NCBI GenBank assembly: GCA_903934295.1
Contig: CAIZNI010000013.1
Coordinates: forward strand, 102,888 to 166,887
Reading direction: 5' to 3'
DNA from: an uncultured beta proteobacterium
GTDB taxonomy: Bacteria; Pseudomonadota; Gammaproteobacteria; Burkholderiales; Burkholderiaceae_E
DNA: 64,000 nucleotides
The notes beneath the pieces are model-generated. The model saw only the letters and a list, made by a program, of their open reading frames with translations. It made no database searches and was not told the origin of the DNA. The position numbers and the translations under genes were made by a program. Of the stretch, positions 27,108 through 36,721 are shown piece after piece; positions within the stretch are counted from its first letter, which is position 1, and the number at the start of each line of letters is the position of its first letter.

Positions 27108-28150
27108 CCACACCCGACGATCCCGATTCCCGGCCCGCAGCGGCCGGATCTTCCGACTTGCCCTCAACCGGTGCTGCATCGGCCGCTGGTGCGCAAGGTC
27201 AGTCACCGGGATGGGAGCGCGCGGTCCTCGAGAAACTCGCGCTGTCGAGCCTCGATGAAAAACGTCGCGCGCGCCGCTGGAACATTTTTTTCAAGATCCT
27301 GTTCTTCGCCTATCTGGCCCCTTTCCTGCTCATCTTCCTGGGCTGGTGGTCGCCGGGCGAGCACAAGGCCGGACAGGCCGGTCGCCATACCGCGATGGTC
27401 GACATCAAGGGCGTCATCGAGTCCGACGGCGAGGCGTCCGCCGAGGCGATCAACGCCGCGTTGCGTCTGGCCTTCGAAGACGTCAAGACGGCCGGCATCG
27501 TGCTGCGCCTGAACACGCCCGGCGGCAGCCCGGTCCAGGCCGGCATCGTTCACGACGAGATCAAGCGCCTGCGGGCCCTGCATCCGGACACGCCGGTGTA
27601 TGCGGTGATCGAGGAAATCTGCGCCTCGGGCGGCTACTACATCGCCGCGGCAGCCGACCGCATCTATGTCGACAAGGCGAGCATGGTGGGCTCGATCGGC
27701 GTCCTGATGGACGGCTTCGGTTTCGTGGGGGCGATGGACAAGGTGGGCGTCGAGCGACGCCTGCTCACCGCTGGGCGCAACAAGGGCTTTCTCGACAGCT
27801 TTTCGCCGATGAACGACGAGCACCGGCAGATCGCCCAGAAGATGCTGAGCGAGATTCATCAGCAGTTCATCGAGGTGGTGAAGGCCGGCCGTGGTGCTCG
27901 ACTGAAGGACAGCCCCGATCTGTTCACCGGTCAGGTCTGGTCGGGCGCGCGCAGCATCGAACTCGGCCTGGCCGATGCCCTGGGCTCTGTCGAGGGTGTG
28001 GCCCGTGATGTCATCAAGGCAGAGGACATCGTCGATTTCTCGACCCATGAGAACCTGGCCGAGCGCCTGGCCAAGCGGATCGGGGCGGCGGCCGGCCAGA
28101 CGCTGGCCGGGACGCTCAGCGCCGCCGGGGTGACCCCGCGCCTGCGCTGA
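27104..28150 (+). CDS. sppA: Signal peptide peptidase SppA-like S49 peptidase (short form)
   Basis: 348 residues from ATG 27104, overlapping the previous stop (ATGA). A cytoplasmic N-terminus is followed by one membrane segment (IFFKILFFAYLAPFLLIFLGW, about 63-83) and a periplasmic S49 domain. The nucleophile Ser is in EEICASGGYYIA, the general-base Lys in GRNKGFLDSF. It degrades cleaved signal peptides or other small membrane peptides. Its 3' end overlaps the converging gene by 35 bp. Confidence 0.9.
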   Translation: MTTPDDPDSRPAAAGSSDLPSTGAASAAGAQGQSPGWERAVLEKLALSSLDEKRRARRWNIFFKILFFAYLAPFLLIFLGWWSPGEHKAGQAGRHTAMVDIKGVIESDGEASAEAINAALRLAFEDVKTAGIVLRLNTPGGSPVQAGIVHDEIKRLRALHPDTPVYAVIEEICASGGYYIAAAADRIYVDKASMVGSIGVLMDGFGFVGAMDKVGVERRLLTAGRNKGFLDSFSPMNDEHRQIAQKMLSEIHQQFIEVVKAGRGARLKDSPDLFTGQVWSGARSIELGLADALGSVEGVARDVIKAEDIVDFSTHENLAERLAKRIGAAAGQTLAGTLSAAGVTPRLR

Positions 28151-28973
28151 CCGGTTTGCGCGTTCCAGACGCCGGCCGGTTCGACGGGCGGGCGCCGGGC
28201 CGGGCGGGCAGCCGCGCGGGTTTGCCCCCGGGTTCGGCCGCCAGGGTGAACACGGTGGGCGTGCGGGCCAGTTCCGCCGGCTCGGCACGCCATCGGGCGA
28301 TCGTGCGCACCCGGATGCTTTCTTCCGGCAGGCTCAGGTCGCTGGCGATGCCCAGCAGCGTCGACGGCGACAGCGCGCCGACCAGTGCCTCGAACAGCGC
28401 CTGATTCCGGTACGGCGTCTCGATCATGATCTGCGTCTGGCCTTCGTCGGCCGATCGTCTTTCCAGTGCCTGGATCCGGGCGAGCCGCTCGCCCGCGTCG
28501 ATCGGCAGGTAGCCGACGAAGGCGAATGACTGGCCGCTCATGCCGCTGGCCATCAGCGCCAGCAGCAGGGCACTCGGTCCCACCAGCGGCACGACCCGGA
28601 TCGCGCGCTGATGGGCCAGTGCCACCAGGATCCCGCCGGGATCGGCGACCGCCGGGCAGCCGGCTTCCGACAGCAGACCGACCGAGCGGCCGGCCAGCAA
28701 CGGGGCCAGCAGCGCCGCGACCGCATCCGATGGCGTGTGCGTGTTCAGTTCGGCGATCTCGATCGACTGCATCGGGCGGCCCATGGCCAGTCGCCCGAGC
28801 ACCGACCGCGCGGTTCGCGCGTTCTCGGCGATGAAGCAGTCGAGGGTCCGGATCGCCGCCAGCGTGGCCGCCGGCAGGTTGTCGGCAGGGTCTTGCGCCG
28901 GACCCAGCGGCACCGGCACGAGAAACAGCGTCCCCGGGGTCCGGGCCGACGCTGTCGGGGGGGTGTCGCTCAT
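28116..28973 (-). CDS. SAM-dependent methyltransferase, RsmI (tetrapyrrole methylase) family
   Basis: 285 residues with the TP-methylase fold: start TLFLVPVPLGP, FIAENARTARSVLG, the SAM loop LLSEAGCPAVADPGG, and PLVGPSALLLALMASGMSGQSFAFVGYLP. RsmI 2'-O-methylates C1402 of 16S rRNA. This protein is a relative, perhaps a paralogue rather than RsmI itself, because several Burkholderiales carry a second such gene next to maf. The tail is basic and Pro/Arg-rich. Overlaps the maf stop by 4 bp. Confidence 0.82.
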   Translation of the reverse strand: MSDTPPTASARTPGTLFLVPVPLGPAQDPADNLPAATLAAIRTLDCFIAENARTARSVLGRLAMGRPMQSIEIAELNTHTPSDAVAALLAPLLAGRSVGLLSEAGCPAVADPGGILVALAHQRAIRVVPLVGPSALLLALMASGMSGQSFAFVGYLPIDAGERLARIQALERRSADEGQTQIMIETPYRNQALFEALVGALSPSTLLGIASDLSLPEESIRVRTIARWRAEPAELARTPTVFTLAAEPGGKPARLPARPGARPSNRPASGTRKPVSAGAGSPRRR

Positions 28974-29590
28974 TCGAGCGGGCCGCCCAGCACGTCCAGC
29001 CCGGCCTCGTCGAGCAGGCGGGTGAGTGCAATCAGCGGCAGGCCGACGATCGCGGTCGGATCGGTGCTCTCGAAGCCCGCCATCAGCGCGATGCCCAGGC
29101 CTTCGGCCTTGGCCGAGCCCGCGCAGTCGAAAGCGGGCTCCAGCGTCAGGTAACGCTCGATCGCGGCATCGGAAAGCCGGCGAAAGCGCACGGTGGTGTC
29201 GATGACCTCGACCTTCGCGAAGCCGAGTTCGGCGCGCACGACCGCCAGCGCGGTGTGAAAGGTCAGCACCTTGCCGCTGGCCTGGCGCAGCTGTTCGCGG
29301 GCCCGCTCGCGCGTGCCGGGCTTGCCGATGGTGTCGCGCCCGTCCAGGGTGGCGGTCTGATCGGAGCCGATCACCACCGCCCCGGGCGTCCCGTCGGCCA
29401 CCGCGCGTGCCTTGGCCAGCGCGAGGCGCAGTGCGGCCTCGCGCGGACCCTCGCCGGGCAGCAGGGTCTCGTCGGTTTTGGGCGAACGGACTTCGAAGGG
29501 CATCTGCAGGCGTTCGAGCAGCTGGCGGCGATAGATCGATGTCGAGGCCAGGATCAGGGAAGGGCGGCCGGCGGGCGTCGCGTCTTGCAT
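28970..29590 (-). CDS. Maf/YceF nucleotide pyrophosphatase (7-methyl-GTP type)
   Basis: 206 residues from the ATG at 29590 (the longer open frame has no homology). Motifs: LILASTSIYRRQLLERL, SPKTDETLLPGE, GSDQTATLDG, KPGTRERAREQL. The YceF group hydrolyses m7GTP and perhaps other modified nucleotides; assignment rests on these motifs and on the E. coli-like position opposite yceD-rpmF. Confidence 0.9.
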   Translation of the reverse strand: MQDATPAGRPSLILASTSIYRRQLLERLQMPFEVRSPKTDETLLPGEGPREAALRLALAKARAVADGTPGAVVIGSDQTATLDGRDTIGKPGTRERAREQLRQASGKVLTFHTALAVVRAELGFAKVEVIDTTVRFRRLSDAAIERYLTLEPAFDCAGSAKAEGLGIALMAGFESTDPTAIVGLPLIALTRLLDEAGLDVLGGPLE

Positions 29591-29831
29591 CGAAGGGACT
29601 TTCGGTAGGACATTCCGGTGGATGGCGAGACTGGCCGTGATCAGCCGGGTCAGGTCGTCATGGGGCGGGCCCGCACGCGTCAGGCCGCGCACGGGTCAGG
29701 CCGGTATCATAGCGATCCTCGGGTTCGTGCCCGGGCTGCCGGATCGCGGGGGTCCCGGATGACCGTCGTCGCTCCCGTCCCATTCGCGCAGGCTGCGCGC
29801 GCGTCTGCTTCACCACAGGATCCATCCGCCA

Positions 29832-30428
29832 ATGGCCAGGCCGAATGAACCGACTCGTCCCTGGATCGACACCCAGGAGTTCACCCGCACCGGCGGTCGT
29901 CTCGAGGGGCATTGGCCGATCGCCCGCCTGCCGCGACTGGCCGACATGCTGGTCGATTCGACCGGTAACGTCGACTGGGCGATTCAGGGGGAGCGGGTGC
30001 GCCGCGCCGATGAGGGCTATGACGCTGGGCTGTCGCTCGCTTTCTCGGCCACGGTGCGCATGCCCTGCGTGCGCTGTCTGGAACCGGTCGAGGTGTTTGT
30101 CGAGGAGGAGCGGCGCTACCGGCTGGTGGTGAGCGAGAGCATCGCCGAGCGCGAGGATGCCGAAGCGCAGGACCACGACGTCCTGGTTTCTTCTGCGCAC
30201 CTCGAACTGGTCGATCTGATCGAGGACGAGGCGATCATGGCGCTCCCGCTGGCCCCTCGGCATGACCGGTGCCAGCCGCCGCCGGGCGCCGATTCGGTGA
30301 CGGGGGAGGGCATCGAGCCGCCGCCAGACGAGGCCGGCGCGGGCGAGGCGGCCGAGGAGCGGCCCAATCCGTTCGCGGTGCTGGCGCGCCTGAAACGCGG
30401 CGGAACGGACGGCGGTGGGACGAATTGA
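29832..30428 (+). CDS. yceD: YceD family protein (DUF177), rpmF-linked
   Basis: 198 residues with the conserved CVRCLEP motif (about 78-84) and an acidic C-terminal half with LVDLIEDEAIMALPL. YceD is always near rpmF and is implicated in 23S rRNA accumulation or ribosome assembly; its mechanism is unsettled. The end is enriched in Pro/Glu/Gly. The gap before rpmF contains a promoter. Confidence 0.93.
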   Translation: MARPNEPTRPWIDTQEFTRTGGRLEGHWPIARLPRLADMLVDSTGNVDWAIQGERVRRADEGYDAGLSLAFSATVRMPCVRCLEPVEVFVEEERRYRLVVSESIAEREDAEAQDHDVLVSSAHLELVDLIEDEAIMALPLAPRHDRCQPPPGADSVTGEGIEPPPDEAGAGEAAEERPNPFAVLARLKRGGTDGGGTN

Positions 30429-30447
30429 ACTTCCCGCGCCAATTCCT

Positions 30448-30456
30448 TGATATAAT
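30448..30456 (+). promoter_or_regulatory. Extended -10 promoter of rpmF-plsX-fab genes
   Basis: TGA-TATAAT (30448-30456), a perfect -10 with an upstream TGN extension, 32 bp before the rpmF ATG. A TTGAAC lies further up but at 20 bp spacing. Transcription would run into rpmF and the fatty-acid genes. Confidence 0.6.
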
Positions 30457-30487
30457 TGCGGATTAACTTTTCAACGGAGCGACCGAG

Positions 30488-30670
30488 ATGGCCGTTCAGC
30501 AAAACAAAAAATCCCCCTCCAAGCGCGGCATGCACCGCTCACACGATTTCCTGGGCGCGCCCCCCATCGCGGTTGAGCCGACCACCGGTGAAATCCATCT
30601 GCGCCACCATGTGAGCCCGAACGGCTTCTATCGTGGCAAGAAGATCCTCAAGACCAAAGCCGACGAATAA
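30488..30670 (+). CDS. rpmF: 50S ribosomal protein L32
   Basis: 60 residues, exact family size: [19 protein letters not shown] then [20 protein letters not shown] and a lysine-rich end. The zinc-binding cysteines found in some L32 are absent, as in most proteobacterial C- forms. A GGAG ribosome site precedes the ATG. Confidence 0.98.
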   Translation: MAVQQNKKSPSKRGMHRSHDFLGAPPIAVEPTTGEIHLRHHVSPNGFYRGKKILKTKADE

Positions 30671-30735
30671 GAGTCTCGGTTGGCCGCTGCGTTTTCGGTC
30701 GTGCTTGCGCGGGTGAATGGCTCGCGTCGGCCTGA

Positions 30736-31767
30736 ATGAGTCTGCGGATCGCCATTGATTGCATGGGCGGGGACCATGGCTTGACAGTCACGGTCCCCGC
30801 TTCGCTGTCCTTCCTCGGGCACACGCCGGGGGTAGGGCTGATTCTGGTCGGTCTGTCCGACCAGATCGAGGCGGAACTCTCGAAGGCCTCGTTTGTTGAT
30901 CGCAGCCGCATCGAGGTGCGTCACGCGGCGGAGGTGGTGGGCATGGACGAGCCGCCAGCCAGTGCGCTTCGTGGCAAACGGCAGTCATCGATGCGGCTGG
31001 CGGTCGAGTCGGTGAAGTCGGGCGAGGCTCAGGCCTGCGTCAGTGCTGGCAACACCGGTGCGCTGATGGCGATTTCCCGCTTCGTGCTCAAGATGCTCGA
31101 TGGCATCGATCGGCCGGCCATCGCGGCGCCGATCCCCAACCAGAAGGGCGGGGTCACCACCGTCCTGGACCTCGGCGCCAACGTCGACTGCGAACCACAG
31201 CATTTTCTGCAGTTCGCGATCATGGGCGTGGCGCTGGCCGAGGCGATCGAGGGCAAGGCGAACCCGACGGTGGGCCTGCTGAACATCGGCGAAGAGGTCA
31301 TCAAGGGCAATGACGCCGTCAAGCAGGCCGCCGAACTCCTGCGGGCCAGCACGCTGGACTTCCGCGGCAATGTCGAGGGCAACGACATCTATGAGGGCAC
31401 CACCGACGTGGTCGTCTGCGACGGCTTCGTCGGCAATGTCGCGCTCAAGACCTCGGAAGGCCTGGCCCGCATGATCGGCGGCTTCATCCGCGAGGAGTAC
31501 TCGCGCAACTGGTTTACCCGTCTGGCCGGCCTGGTCTCGCTGCAGGTGCTCAACCGGCTCAAGGGTCGGCTCGACCATCGCCGCTACAACGGCGCCAGCC
31601 TGGTGGGGCTTCGCGGCATCGTCATCAAGAGCCACGGCTCGGCCGATGCGATGGCCTTCGAACAGGCGTTGCGGCGGGCGCATGAAGCCGCCCGCAACGG
31701 CCTGCTCGACCGGATCGCCAAAGCCCTGCCCCGGCTGTCGGGCGAGGCCGTCAGGGCGGACACATGA
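30736..31767 (+). CDS. plsX: Phosphate acyltransferase PlsX
   Basis: 343 residues. It makes acyl-phosphate from acyl-ACP for phospholipid synthesis. Signature parts: [10 protein letters not shown] at the start, [48 protein letters not shown] and [17 protein letters not shown]. It is followed closely by fabH, the standard order. Confidence 0.98.
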   Translation: MSLRIAIDCMGGDHGLTVTVPASLSFLGHTPGVGLILVGLSDQIEAELSKASFVDRSRIEVRHAAEVVGMDEPPASALRGKRQSSMRLAVESVKSGEAQACVSAGNTGALMAISRFVLKMLDGIDRPAIAAPIPNQKGGVTTVLDLGANVDCEPQHFLQFAIMGVALAEAIEGKANPTVGLLNIGEEVIKGNDAVKQAAELLRASTLDFRGNVEGNDIYEGTTDVVVCDGFVGNVALKTSEGLARMIGGFIREEYSRNWFTRLAGLVSLQVLNRLKGRLDHRRYNGASLVGLRGIVIKSHGSADAMAFEQALRRAHEAARNGLLDRIAKALPRLSGEAVRADT

Positions 31768-31777
31768 AGGGAGTCAG

Positions 31778-32755
31778 ATGACACGCTATTCCCGTATCGT
31801 CGGAACCGGATCGGCCCTGCCGGAACGGCTGGTGACCAATGCCGATCTCGTGCGCGAACTCGCCGCGCGCGGCATCGAAACCTCCGAAGACTGGATCGCC
31901 GATCGCACCGGCATCCAGCAGCGCTACCTGGCCGCGCCCGACGTCACCAGCAGCATGCTCGGTGCACAGGCGGCACAGGCGGCGTTGCTCAGCGCCGGCG
32001 TCGCCGCAGCCGACATCGATCTGATCATCGTCGCGACCTCGACACCCGACTTCATCTTTCCCAGCTCCGCCTGCCTGGTCCAGAAGGCGCTCGGCGCCTA
32101 TGGTGGCGCGGCGTTCGACGTGCAGGCGGTCTGCAGTGGCTTCGTCTACGGCATGGCCACCGCCGATGCGATGCTGCGTACCGGCATGGCCCGACGCGCC
32201 CTGGTCATCGGCGCCGAGGTCTTTTCGCGGATTCTCGACTGGAACGATCGCGGCACCTGCGTGCTGTTCGGCGATGGCGCCGGCGCGGTGGTGCTGGCTG
32301 CCGACGACTCGCCCGGCATTCTCGCGTCGAAACTGCACGCCGATGGTCGTCACGAGAGCATCCTGCGCACCGCCGGCAGCGTTCATTCGGGTGCGGTCAC
32401 CGGCCATCCCTTCCTGACCATGGACGGTCAGGCGGTGTTCAAGCTGGCGGTCTCGGTGCTCGATTCGGTGGCCCGTGAAACCGTTGCCATGGCCGGCATG
32501 GCGGTGTCTGACATCGACTGGCTGATTCCGCATCAAGCCAATGTCCGCATCCTGCAGGCCACTGGCCGAAAACTCGGGATTGCGCCCGAGCGGGTGGTCG
32601 TTACCGTCGACCGCCATGCGAACACCTCGGCGGCATCGGTGCCGTTGGCGCTCGATACCGCGGTTCGCGACGGCCGGATCACGGCAGGCCACCACGTCCT
32701 GATGGAGGGCGTGGGCGGCGGATTCACCTGGGGTGCAGTGCTGGCCCGGATGTAG
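31778..32755 (+). CDS. fabH: 3-oxoacyl-ACP synthase III FabH
   Basis: 325 residues from ATG 31778 with AGGGAG-like ribosome site. It starts fatty-acid elongation by condensing acetyl-CoA with malonyl-ACP. Catalytic Cys119 in AVCSGFVYG, His in IPHQANVRI, Asn in [13 protein letters not shown]. The longer upstream frame overlaps plsX and is not used. Confidence 0.98.
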   Translation: MTRYSRIVGTGSALPERLVTNADLVRELAARGIETSEDWIADRTGIQQRYLAAPDVTSSMLGAQAAQAALLSAGVAAADIDLIIVATSTPDFIFPSSACLVQKALGAYGGAAFDVQAVCSGFVYGMATADAMLRTGMARRALVIGAEVFSRILDWNDRGTCVLFGDGAGAVVLAADDSPGILASKLHADGRHESILRTAGSVHSGAVTGHPFLTMDGQAVFKLAVSVLDSVARETVAMAGMAVSDIDWLIPHQANVRILQATGRKLGIAPERVVVTVDRHANTSAASVPLALDTAVRDGRITAGHHVLMEGVGGGFTWGAVLARM

Positions 32756-32803
32756 CCGGCGCTGTCTCATGCGCCAGCGGCGCGTTTTCACACAGATACC
32801 ATC

Positions 32804-33757
32804 ATGACGATCGCATTTGTTTTTCCCGGGCAGGGTTCCCAGTCGGTGGGCATGCTCGACGCTTTTGCCGGCAACCCGGTGGTGGCCGATGTCCTTGCGC
32901 GGGCCGATGAAGCGCTCGGCGAATCCCTGAGCGGACTGATCGCGGGCGGGCCGGCCGAGAGCCTGGGCTTGACCGTCAACACCCAGCCCGCCATGCTGGT
33001 GGCGGCCTATGCCTGCTGCGCCGCCTGGCGGGCAGCGGGCGGCCCGGGGGCCGCGGCGGTGGCCGGTCACAGCCTTGGCGAGTACACCGCGCTGGTGGCC
33101 GCCGAGGTGCTCACGCTCGAGGAGGCGGTTCGTCTGGTTCGTCTGCGGGCGACCGCGATGCAGGAAGCGGTGCCGGTCGGCACCGGCGGCATGGCGGTCA
33201 TCATGGGACTGGATGACGATGCAGTGCGCCAGGCGTGTGCGGCCGCCGCCCTGCCCGGTGAAGTGGTCGAGGCGGTCAATTTCAATGCGCCGGCGCAGGT
33301 CGTGATCGCCGGGCACAAACCGGCGGTGGAGCGGGCTTGCGCGAAGGCCAAGGAATCGGGCGCCAAGCGCGCGCTGCCGCTGCCGGTATCGGCGCCGTTT
33401 CATTCCTCGCTGCTGGTGCCTGCCGGGGAGCGGCTGCGCCGGGCCCTGGCCGATCTCACCTTGCGCACGCCGACCATCCCCCTGGTGAACAACGTCGATG
33501 TCGCTGTCCAGACCGAACCGGCGCTCATCATCGACGCGCTGGTGCGTCAGTCGTTCTCGCCGGTGCGCTGGGTCGAGGTGGTTCAGCGGCTCAAGGCGAT
33601 GGGCATCGATCGCGTCATCGAGTTCGGCCCGGGCAAGGTGCTGACGGGTCTGATTCCCCGGATCGACAAGTCGATCCAGGCGTTCGCGGTCCACGATCCG
33701 GCCAGCCTCGAGGCGACGCTGGCGGCCCTGCGTGAAATCCCCGGAGCGTCGGCATGA
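32804..33757 (+). CDS. fabD: Malonyl-CoA:ACP transacylase FabD
   Basis: 317 residues. FPGQGSQSVGM at the start, nucleophile Ser90 in GHSLGEY, catalytic His in VSAPFHSSLL. Transfers malonyl groups to ACP. Overlaps fabG by 4 bp. Confidence 0.98.
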   Translation: MTIAFVFPGQGSQSVGMLDAFAGNPVVADVLARADEALGESLSGLIAGGPAESLGLTVNTQPAMLVAAYACCAAWRAAGGPGAAAVAGHSLGEYTALVAAEVLTLEEAVRLVRLRATAMQEAVPVGTGGMAVIMGLDDDAVRQACAAAALPGEVVEAVNFNAPAQVVIAGHKPAVERACAKAKESGAKRALPLPVSAPFHSSLLVPAGERLRRALADLTLRTPTIPLVNNVDVAVQTEPALIIDALVRQSFSPVRWVEVVQRLKAMGIDRVIEFGPGKVLTGLIPRIDKSIQAFAVHDPASLEATLAALREIPGASA

Positions 33758-34500
33758 GCGCGCTGCAAGGTCAGATCGCACTGGTCACCGGCGCCTCGCG
33801 CGGCATCGGCCGAGCCATCGCCATCGAACTGGCGCGTCACGGTGCCCAGGTGGTCGGTACCGCCACCTCGGCCGCCGGCGCCCAGGCCATCACCGACGCC
33901 TTCGCCGAGGCGGGGCTCACCGGACGCGGCGTGGTGCTCGACGTCACCGACGCCCAGGGCGCCACCGCGCTGCTGGACGACATGGGAAAAAATGGGGGCG
34001 CGCCCGGCATCCTCGTCAACAACGCCGGCATCACCCGCGACAACCTCGCGATGCGGATGAAGGACGAGGAATGGGATGCGGTCATCGACACCAACCTGTC
34101 TTCGGTCTTTCGGCTGTGTCGGTTGGTCATGCGTCCGATGATGAAGGCGCGACACGGCCGCATCGTCAACATCACTTCGGTGGTCGGCTCCAGCGGCAAC
34201 GCGGGGCAGGCGAACTACGCCGCCGCCAAGGCCGGGGTCGCCGGGATGACGCGCGCGCTGGCCCGGGAACTGGGCAGCCGCAACATCACCGTCAATTGCG
34301 TGGCACCCGGGTTCATCGACACCGACATGACCCGCGCCCTGAGCGAGGCCCAGACCGCCAGCCTCGTGCAGGGCATTCCCCTGGGTCGCTTCGGTCAGCC
34401 CGAAGACATCGCCGGCGCGGTCCTGTACCTGGTCAGCCCGCAGGCCGGATATGTCAGCGGCGTGACGCTGCATGTCAATGGCGGGATGTACATGGAATGA
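33754..34500 (+). CDS. fabG: 3-oxoacyl-ACP reductase FabG
   Basis: 248-residue short-chain dehydrogenase. NADPH loop TGASRGIGRA, NNAGITRDNLAMRM, and catalytic Ser/Tyr/Lys in SSGNAGQANYAAAKAG. The C-terminus GVTLHVNGGMYM is typical of FabG. Part of plsX-fabH-fabD-fabG. Confidence 0.98.
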   Translation: MSALQGQIALVTGASRGIGRAIAIELARHGAQVVGTATSAAGAQAITDAFAEAGLTGRGVVLDVTDAQGATALLDDMGKNGGAPGILVNNAGITRDNLAMRMKDEEWDAVIDTNLSSVFRLCRLVMRPMMKARHGRIVNITSVVGSSGNAGQANYAAAKAGVAGMTRALARELGSRNITVNCVAPGFIDTDMTRALSEAQTASLVQGIPLGRFGQPEDIAGAVLYLVSPQAGYVSGVTLHVNGGMYME

Positions 34501-34517
34501 ACTGGCGGCTCGGCCTT

Positions 34518-34538
34518 TCGACCGGTCCCTCCGGTCGA
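34518..34538 (+). terminator. Hairpin after fabG
   Basis: 8-bp perfect stem TCGACCGG / CCGGTCGA with a 5-nt loop, 18 bp after fabG. No T-run. It lies before the acpP promoter and may separate the two transcripts. Confidence 0.45.
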
Positions 34539-34557
34539 GCCCGGCCGGGCAACTAGC

Positions 34558-34566
34558 TGATAGAAT
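34558..34566 (+). promoter_or_regulatory. Extended -10 promoter of acpP
   Basis: TGA-TAGAAT (34558-34566) in the 191-bp fabG-acpP gap, 126 bp before acpP. A separate strong promoter fits the high ACP demand. Confidence 0.45.
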
Positions 34567-34691
34567 CCGCGCCGTTCGTGACCGAGGCAGCGCGGGCAGG
34601 CCGCACAGTCCGCTCCTGCAACAGTGCAGGGCGGAACCAGTCAACATCAGGGGCACGGCCGATCCGTGTCCCATCTTGAGGAGCAGGACAA

Positions 34692-34931
34692 ATGGATAAC
34701 GTCGAACAGCGCGTGAGAAAGATCGTGGCCGAGCAACTCGGCGTCTCCGATGCCGAAATCAAGATCGAGTCCAACTTCGTGGAGGACCTCGGGGCCGATT
34801 CGCTGGACACCGTTGAACTCGTGATGGCGCTCGAAGACGAATTCGAGACCGAGATTCCCGACGAAGAGGCCGAGAAGATCACCACGGTTCAGCTGGCGGT
34901 GGACTACATCAAGTCCCATTCCAAGGCCTGA
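34692..34931 (+). CDS. acpP: Acyl carrier protein
   Basis: 79 residues, acidic. The phosphopantetheine Ser37 is in [16 protein letters not shown]. Good ribosome site (GAGGAGCAGG). The carrier is activated by AcpS, encoded at 44874 in this window. Confidence 0.99.
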   Translation: MDNVEQRVRKIVAEQLGVSDAEIKIESNFVEDLGADSLDTVELVMALEDEFETEIPDEEAEKITTVQLAVDYIKSHSKA

Positions 34932-34959
34932 TCCCCGGGTCTGCGGCAAGGAGAGCGCT

Positions 34960-36198
34960 GTGAGTCGTCGTCGCGTTGTCATCACCGGTCTGGGCATCGT
35001 CAGCCCGGTCGGCAATGATGTGTCGAGTGCCTGGACCAATCTGGTCGCCGGGCGCTCGGGCATCGATCGGATTACCCGGTTCGACACCTCAGCGTTCGCC
35101 GCGCAGATCGCTGGCGAAGTGCGTGGTTTCGACATCACCCAATACCTCGCCGCCAAGGAGGCGAGGCACTTCGACACCTTCATTCACTACGGCATCGCGG
35201 CCGGCGTCCAGGCGCTGCGCGATTCCGGTCTGCAGGTCGACGAGAGCAACGCCGAGCGGATCGGCGTGGTGGTCAGTTCCGGCATCGGCGGCCTGCCGAT
35301 GATCGAGGACAACCACAGCGATTTCGTCAATCGCGGCCCCCGTCGCATCTCTCCCTTTTTTGTGCCGGGCTCCATCATCAACATGGTGTCCGGCCAACTG
35401 TCGATCATGCTTGGCCTGAAGGGCCCGTCGTTTGCGGTCGTGTCGGCCTGCACCACCGGCACCCATTCAATCGGTGAGGCCGGACGGATGATCGAGTACG
35501 GCGATGTCGACGTCATGGTGGCCGGCGGCACCGAGTCCACCATCTCCCCGCTGGGCGTGGGTGGTTTCGCCTCGATGCGCGCGTTGTCGACCCGCAATGA
35601 CGACCCGGCCACCGCCAGCCGACCGTTCGACAAGGATCGCGACGGTTTTGTGCTGGGCGAGGGTGCCGGTGTGGTGGTTCTCGAGGAATACGAACACGCC
35701 CGGCGTCGCGGTGCGCGCATCTACGCCGAACTCGCCGGTTTTGGCATGAGTTCCGATGCGTTCCACATGAGTGCGCCCTCCGAAGACGGGGAAGGTCCGG
35801 CACGGGGCATGCGCCAGGCATTGCGCAATGCCGGCGTTTCTCCCGACGACGTTCAGTATGTGAACGGGCACGCCACTTCGACCCCGCTGGGTGACATCGC
35901 TGAAACCCGTTCGATCAGGCGGGCCTTCGGTGAGGCGGCCAACCGGCTGGTGGTCAATTCGACCAAGTCGATGACCGGGCACCTGCTTGGGGCTGCCGGC
36001 GGTATCGAAGCGGTCTTCACCGCGCTGGCGGTTCACCATCAGGTCTCGCCACCGACCATCAACATCTTCAACCAGGACCCGCTTTGCGATCTTGATTACT
36101 GCGCCAACACCGCGCGTGACATGAAGATCGAGGTCGCGATGTCGAATTCCTTCGGCTTCGGCGGCACGAACGGCTCCCTGGTGATGCGTCGGGTCTGA
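34960..36198 (+). CDS. fabF: 3-oxoacyl-ACP synthase II FabF
   Basis: 412 residues from GTG 34960, preceded by AAGGAGAG. Catalytic Cys164 in VSACTTGTHS, the two His in NGHATSTPLGD and SMTGHLLGAAGG, and the C-terminal NSFGFGGTNGSLV. It elongates unsaturated and medium acyl chains. Confidence 0.98.
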   Translation: MSRRRVVITGLGIVSPVGNDVSSAWTNLVAGRSGIDRITRFDTSAFAAQIAGEVRGFDITQYLAAKEARHFDTFIHYGIAAGVQALRDSGLQVDESNAERIGVVVSSGIGGLPMIEDNHSDFVNRGPRRISPFFVPGSIINMVSGQLSIMLGLKGPSFAVVSACTTGTHSIGEAGRMIEYGDVDVMVAGGTESTISPLGVGGFASMRALSTRNDDPATASRPFDKDRDGFVLGEGAGVVVLEEYEHARRRGARIYAELAGFGMSSDAFHMSAPSEDGEGPARGMRQALRNAGVSPDDVQYVNGHATSTPLGDIAETRSIRRAFGEAANRLVVNSTKSMTGHLLGAAGGIEAVFTALAVHHQVSPPTINIFNQDPLCDLDYCANTARDMKIEVAMSNSFGFGGTNGSLVMRRV

Positions 36199-36244
36199 CC
36201 CGCAGGCGCTGCGGCGAGCGGGTTGCGGCGTCGGGCCGGCGAGC

Positions 36245-36721
36245 GTGTCCTTTGCCTTCGAGATGCCCCTGGGCGGCAGCGCTCGTGTCCGGGTGGCGAC
36301 GTGGGCAGTCCGAGGTCTGGCGGTTGCCGGCCTGATCACGGCAGGTCTGGCGCTGGCGACCGGCGCGGGGCAGCCGGCACCAGGTGGCGTGCTGTTGAGC
36401 GCCATCACCGTCTGCGGCGCAGTGCTGGGCGTGCGGCTGCGGGGGTCTCTGGCCGTGATCGATTCCGGCGACCTGCTGTCGGTGGACGCCGACGGTGTGG
36501 CTCGGCTGCTGCCGCTCGCCGGACCGCCCATCCCGCTCGAGATTCGTCGGTTTCATCAGGCGCTGGGCATTGTCTGGATCGACGCCACCGCGGATGCCCG
36601 CCGATGGCATCTGGTGTCAGGCCGCGACCGGCTCGACGACGCAAGATGGACCCGATTGTGTGCCTGGCTGATGTGGTTGGAGCGCGGCGGTTCCCGAGCC
36701 GGCGTCCAGCTGCCGGCCTGA
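36245..36721 (+). CDS. Small membrane protein between fabF and mucD (YgfX-like?)
   Basis: 158 codons from GTG 36245. Two hydrophobic helices near the N-terminus (about 20-62), then a soluble region with WHLVSGRDRLDDARWTRLCAWL. The size and layout recall YgfX/CptA-like proteins and the small unknown gene often found between fabF and rpoE in Burkholderiales. Here rpoE-rseA-rseB that would follow are absent. No function is assigned. Confidence 0.65.
   Translation: MSFAFEMPLGGSARVRVATWAVRGLAVAGLITAGLALATGAGQPAPGGVLLSAITVCGAVLGVRLRGSLAVIDSGDLLSVDADGVARLLPLAGPPIPLEIRRFHQALGIVWIDATADARRWHLVSGRDRLDDARWTRLCAWLMWLERGGSRAGVQLPA

Noticed and set aside
27987-28150. Truncated end of SppA caused by the converging gene
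   Set aside because: SppA has its full domain and both catalytic residues; the overlap touches only the tail.
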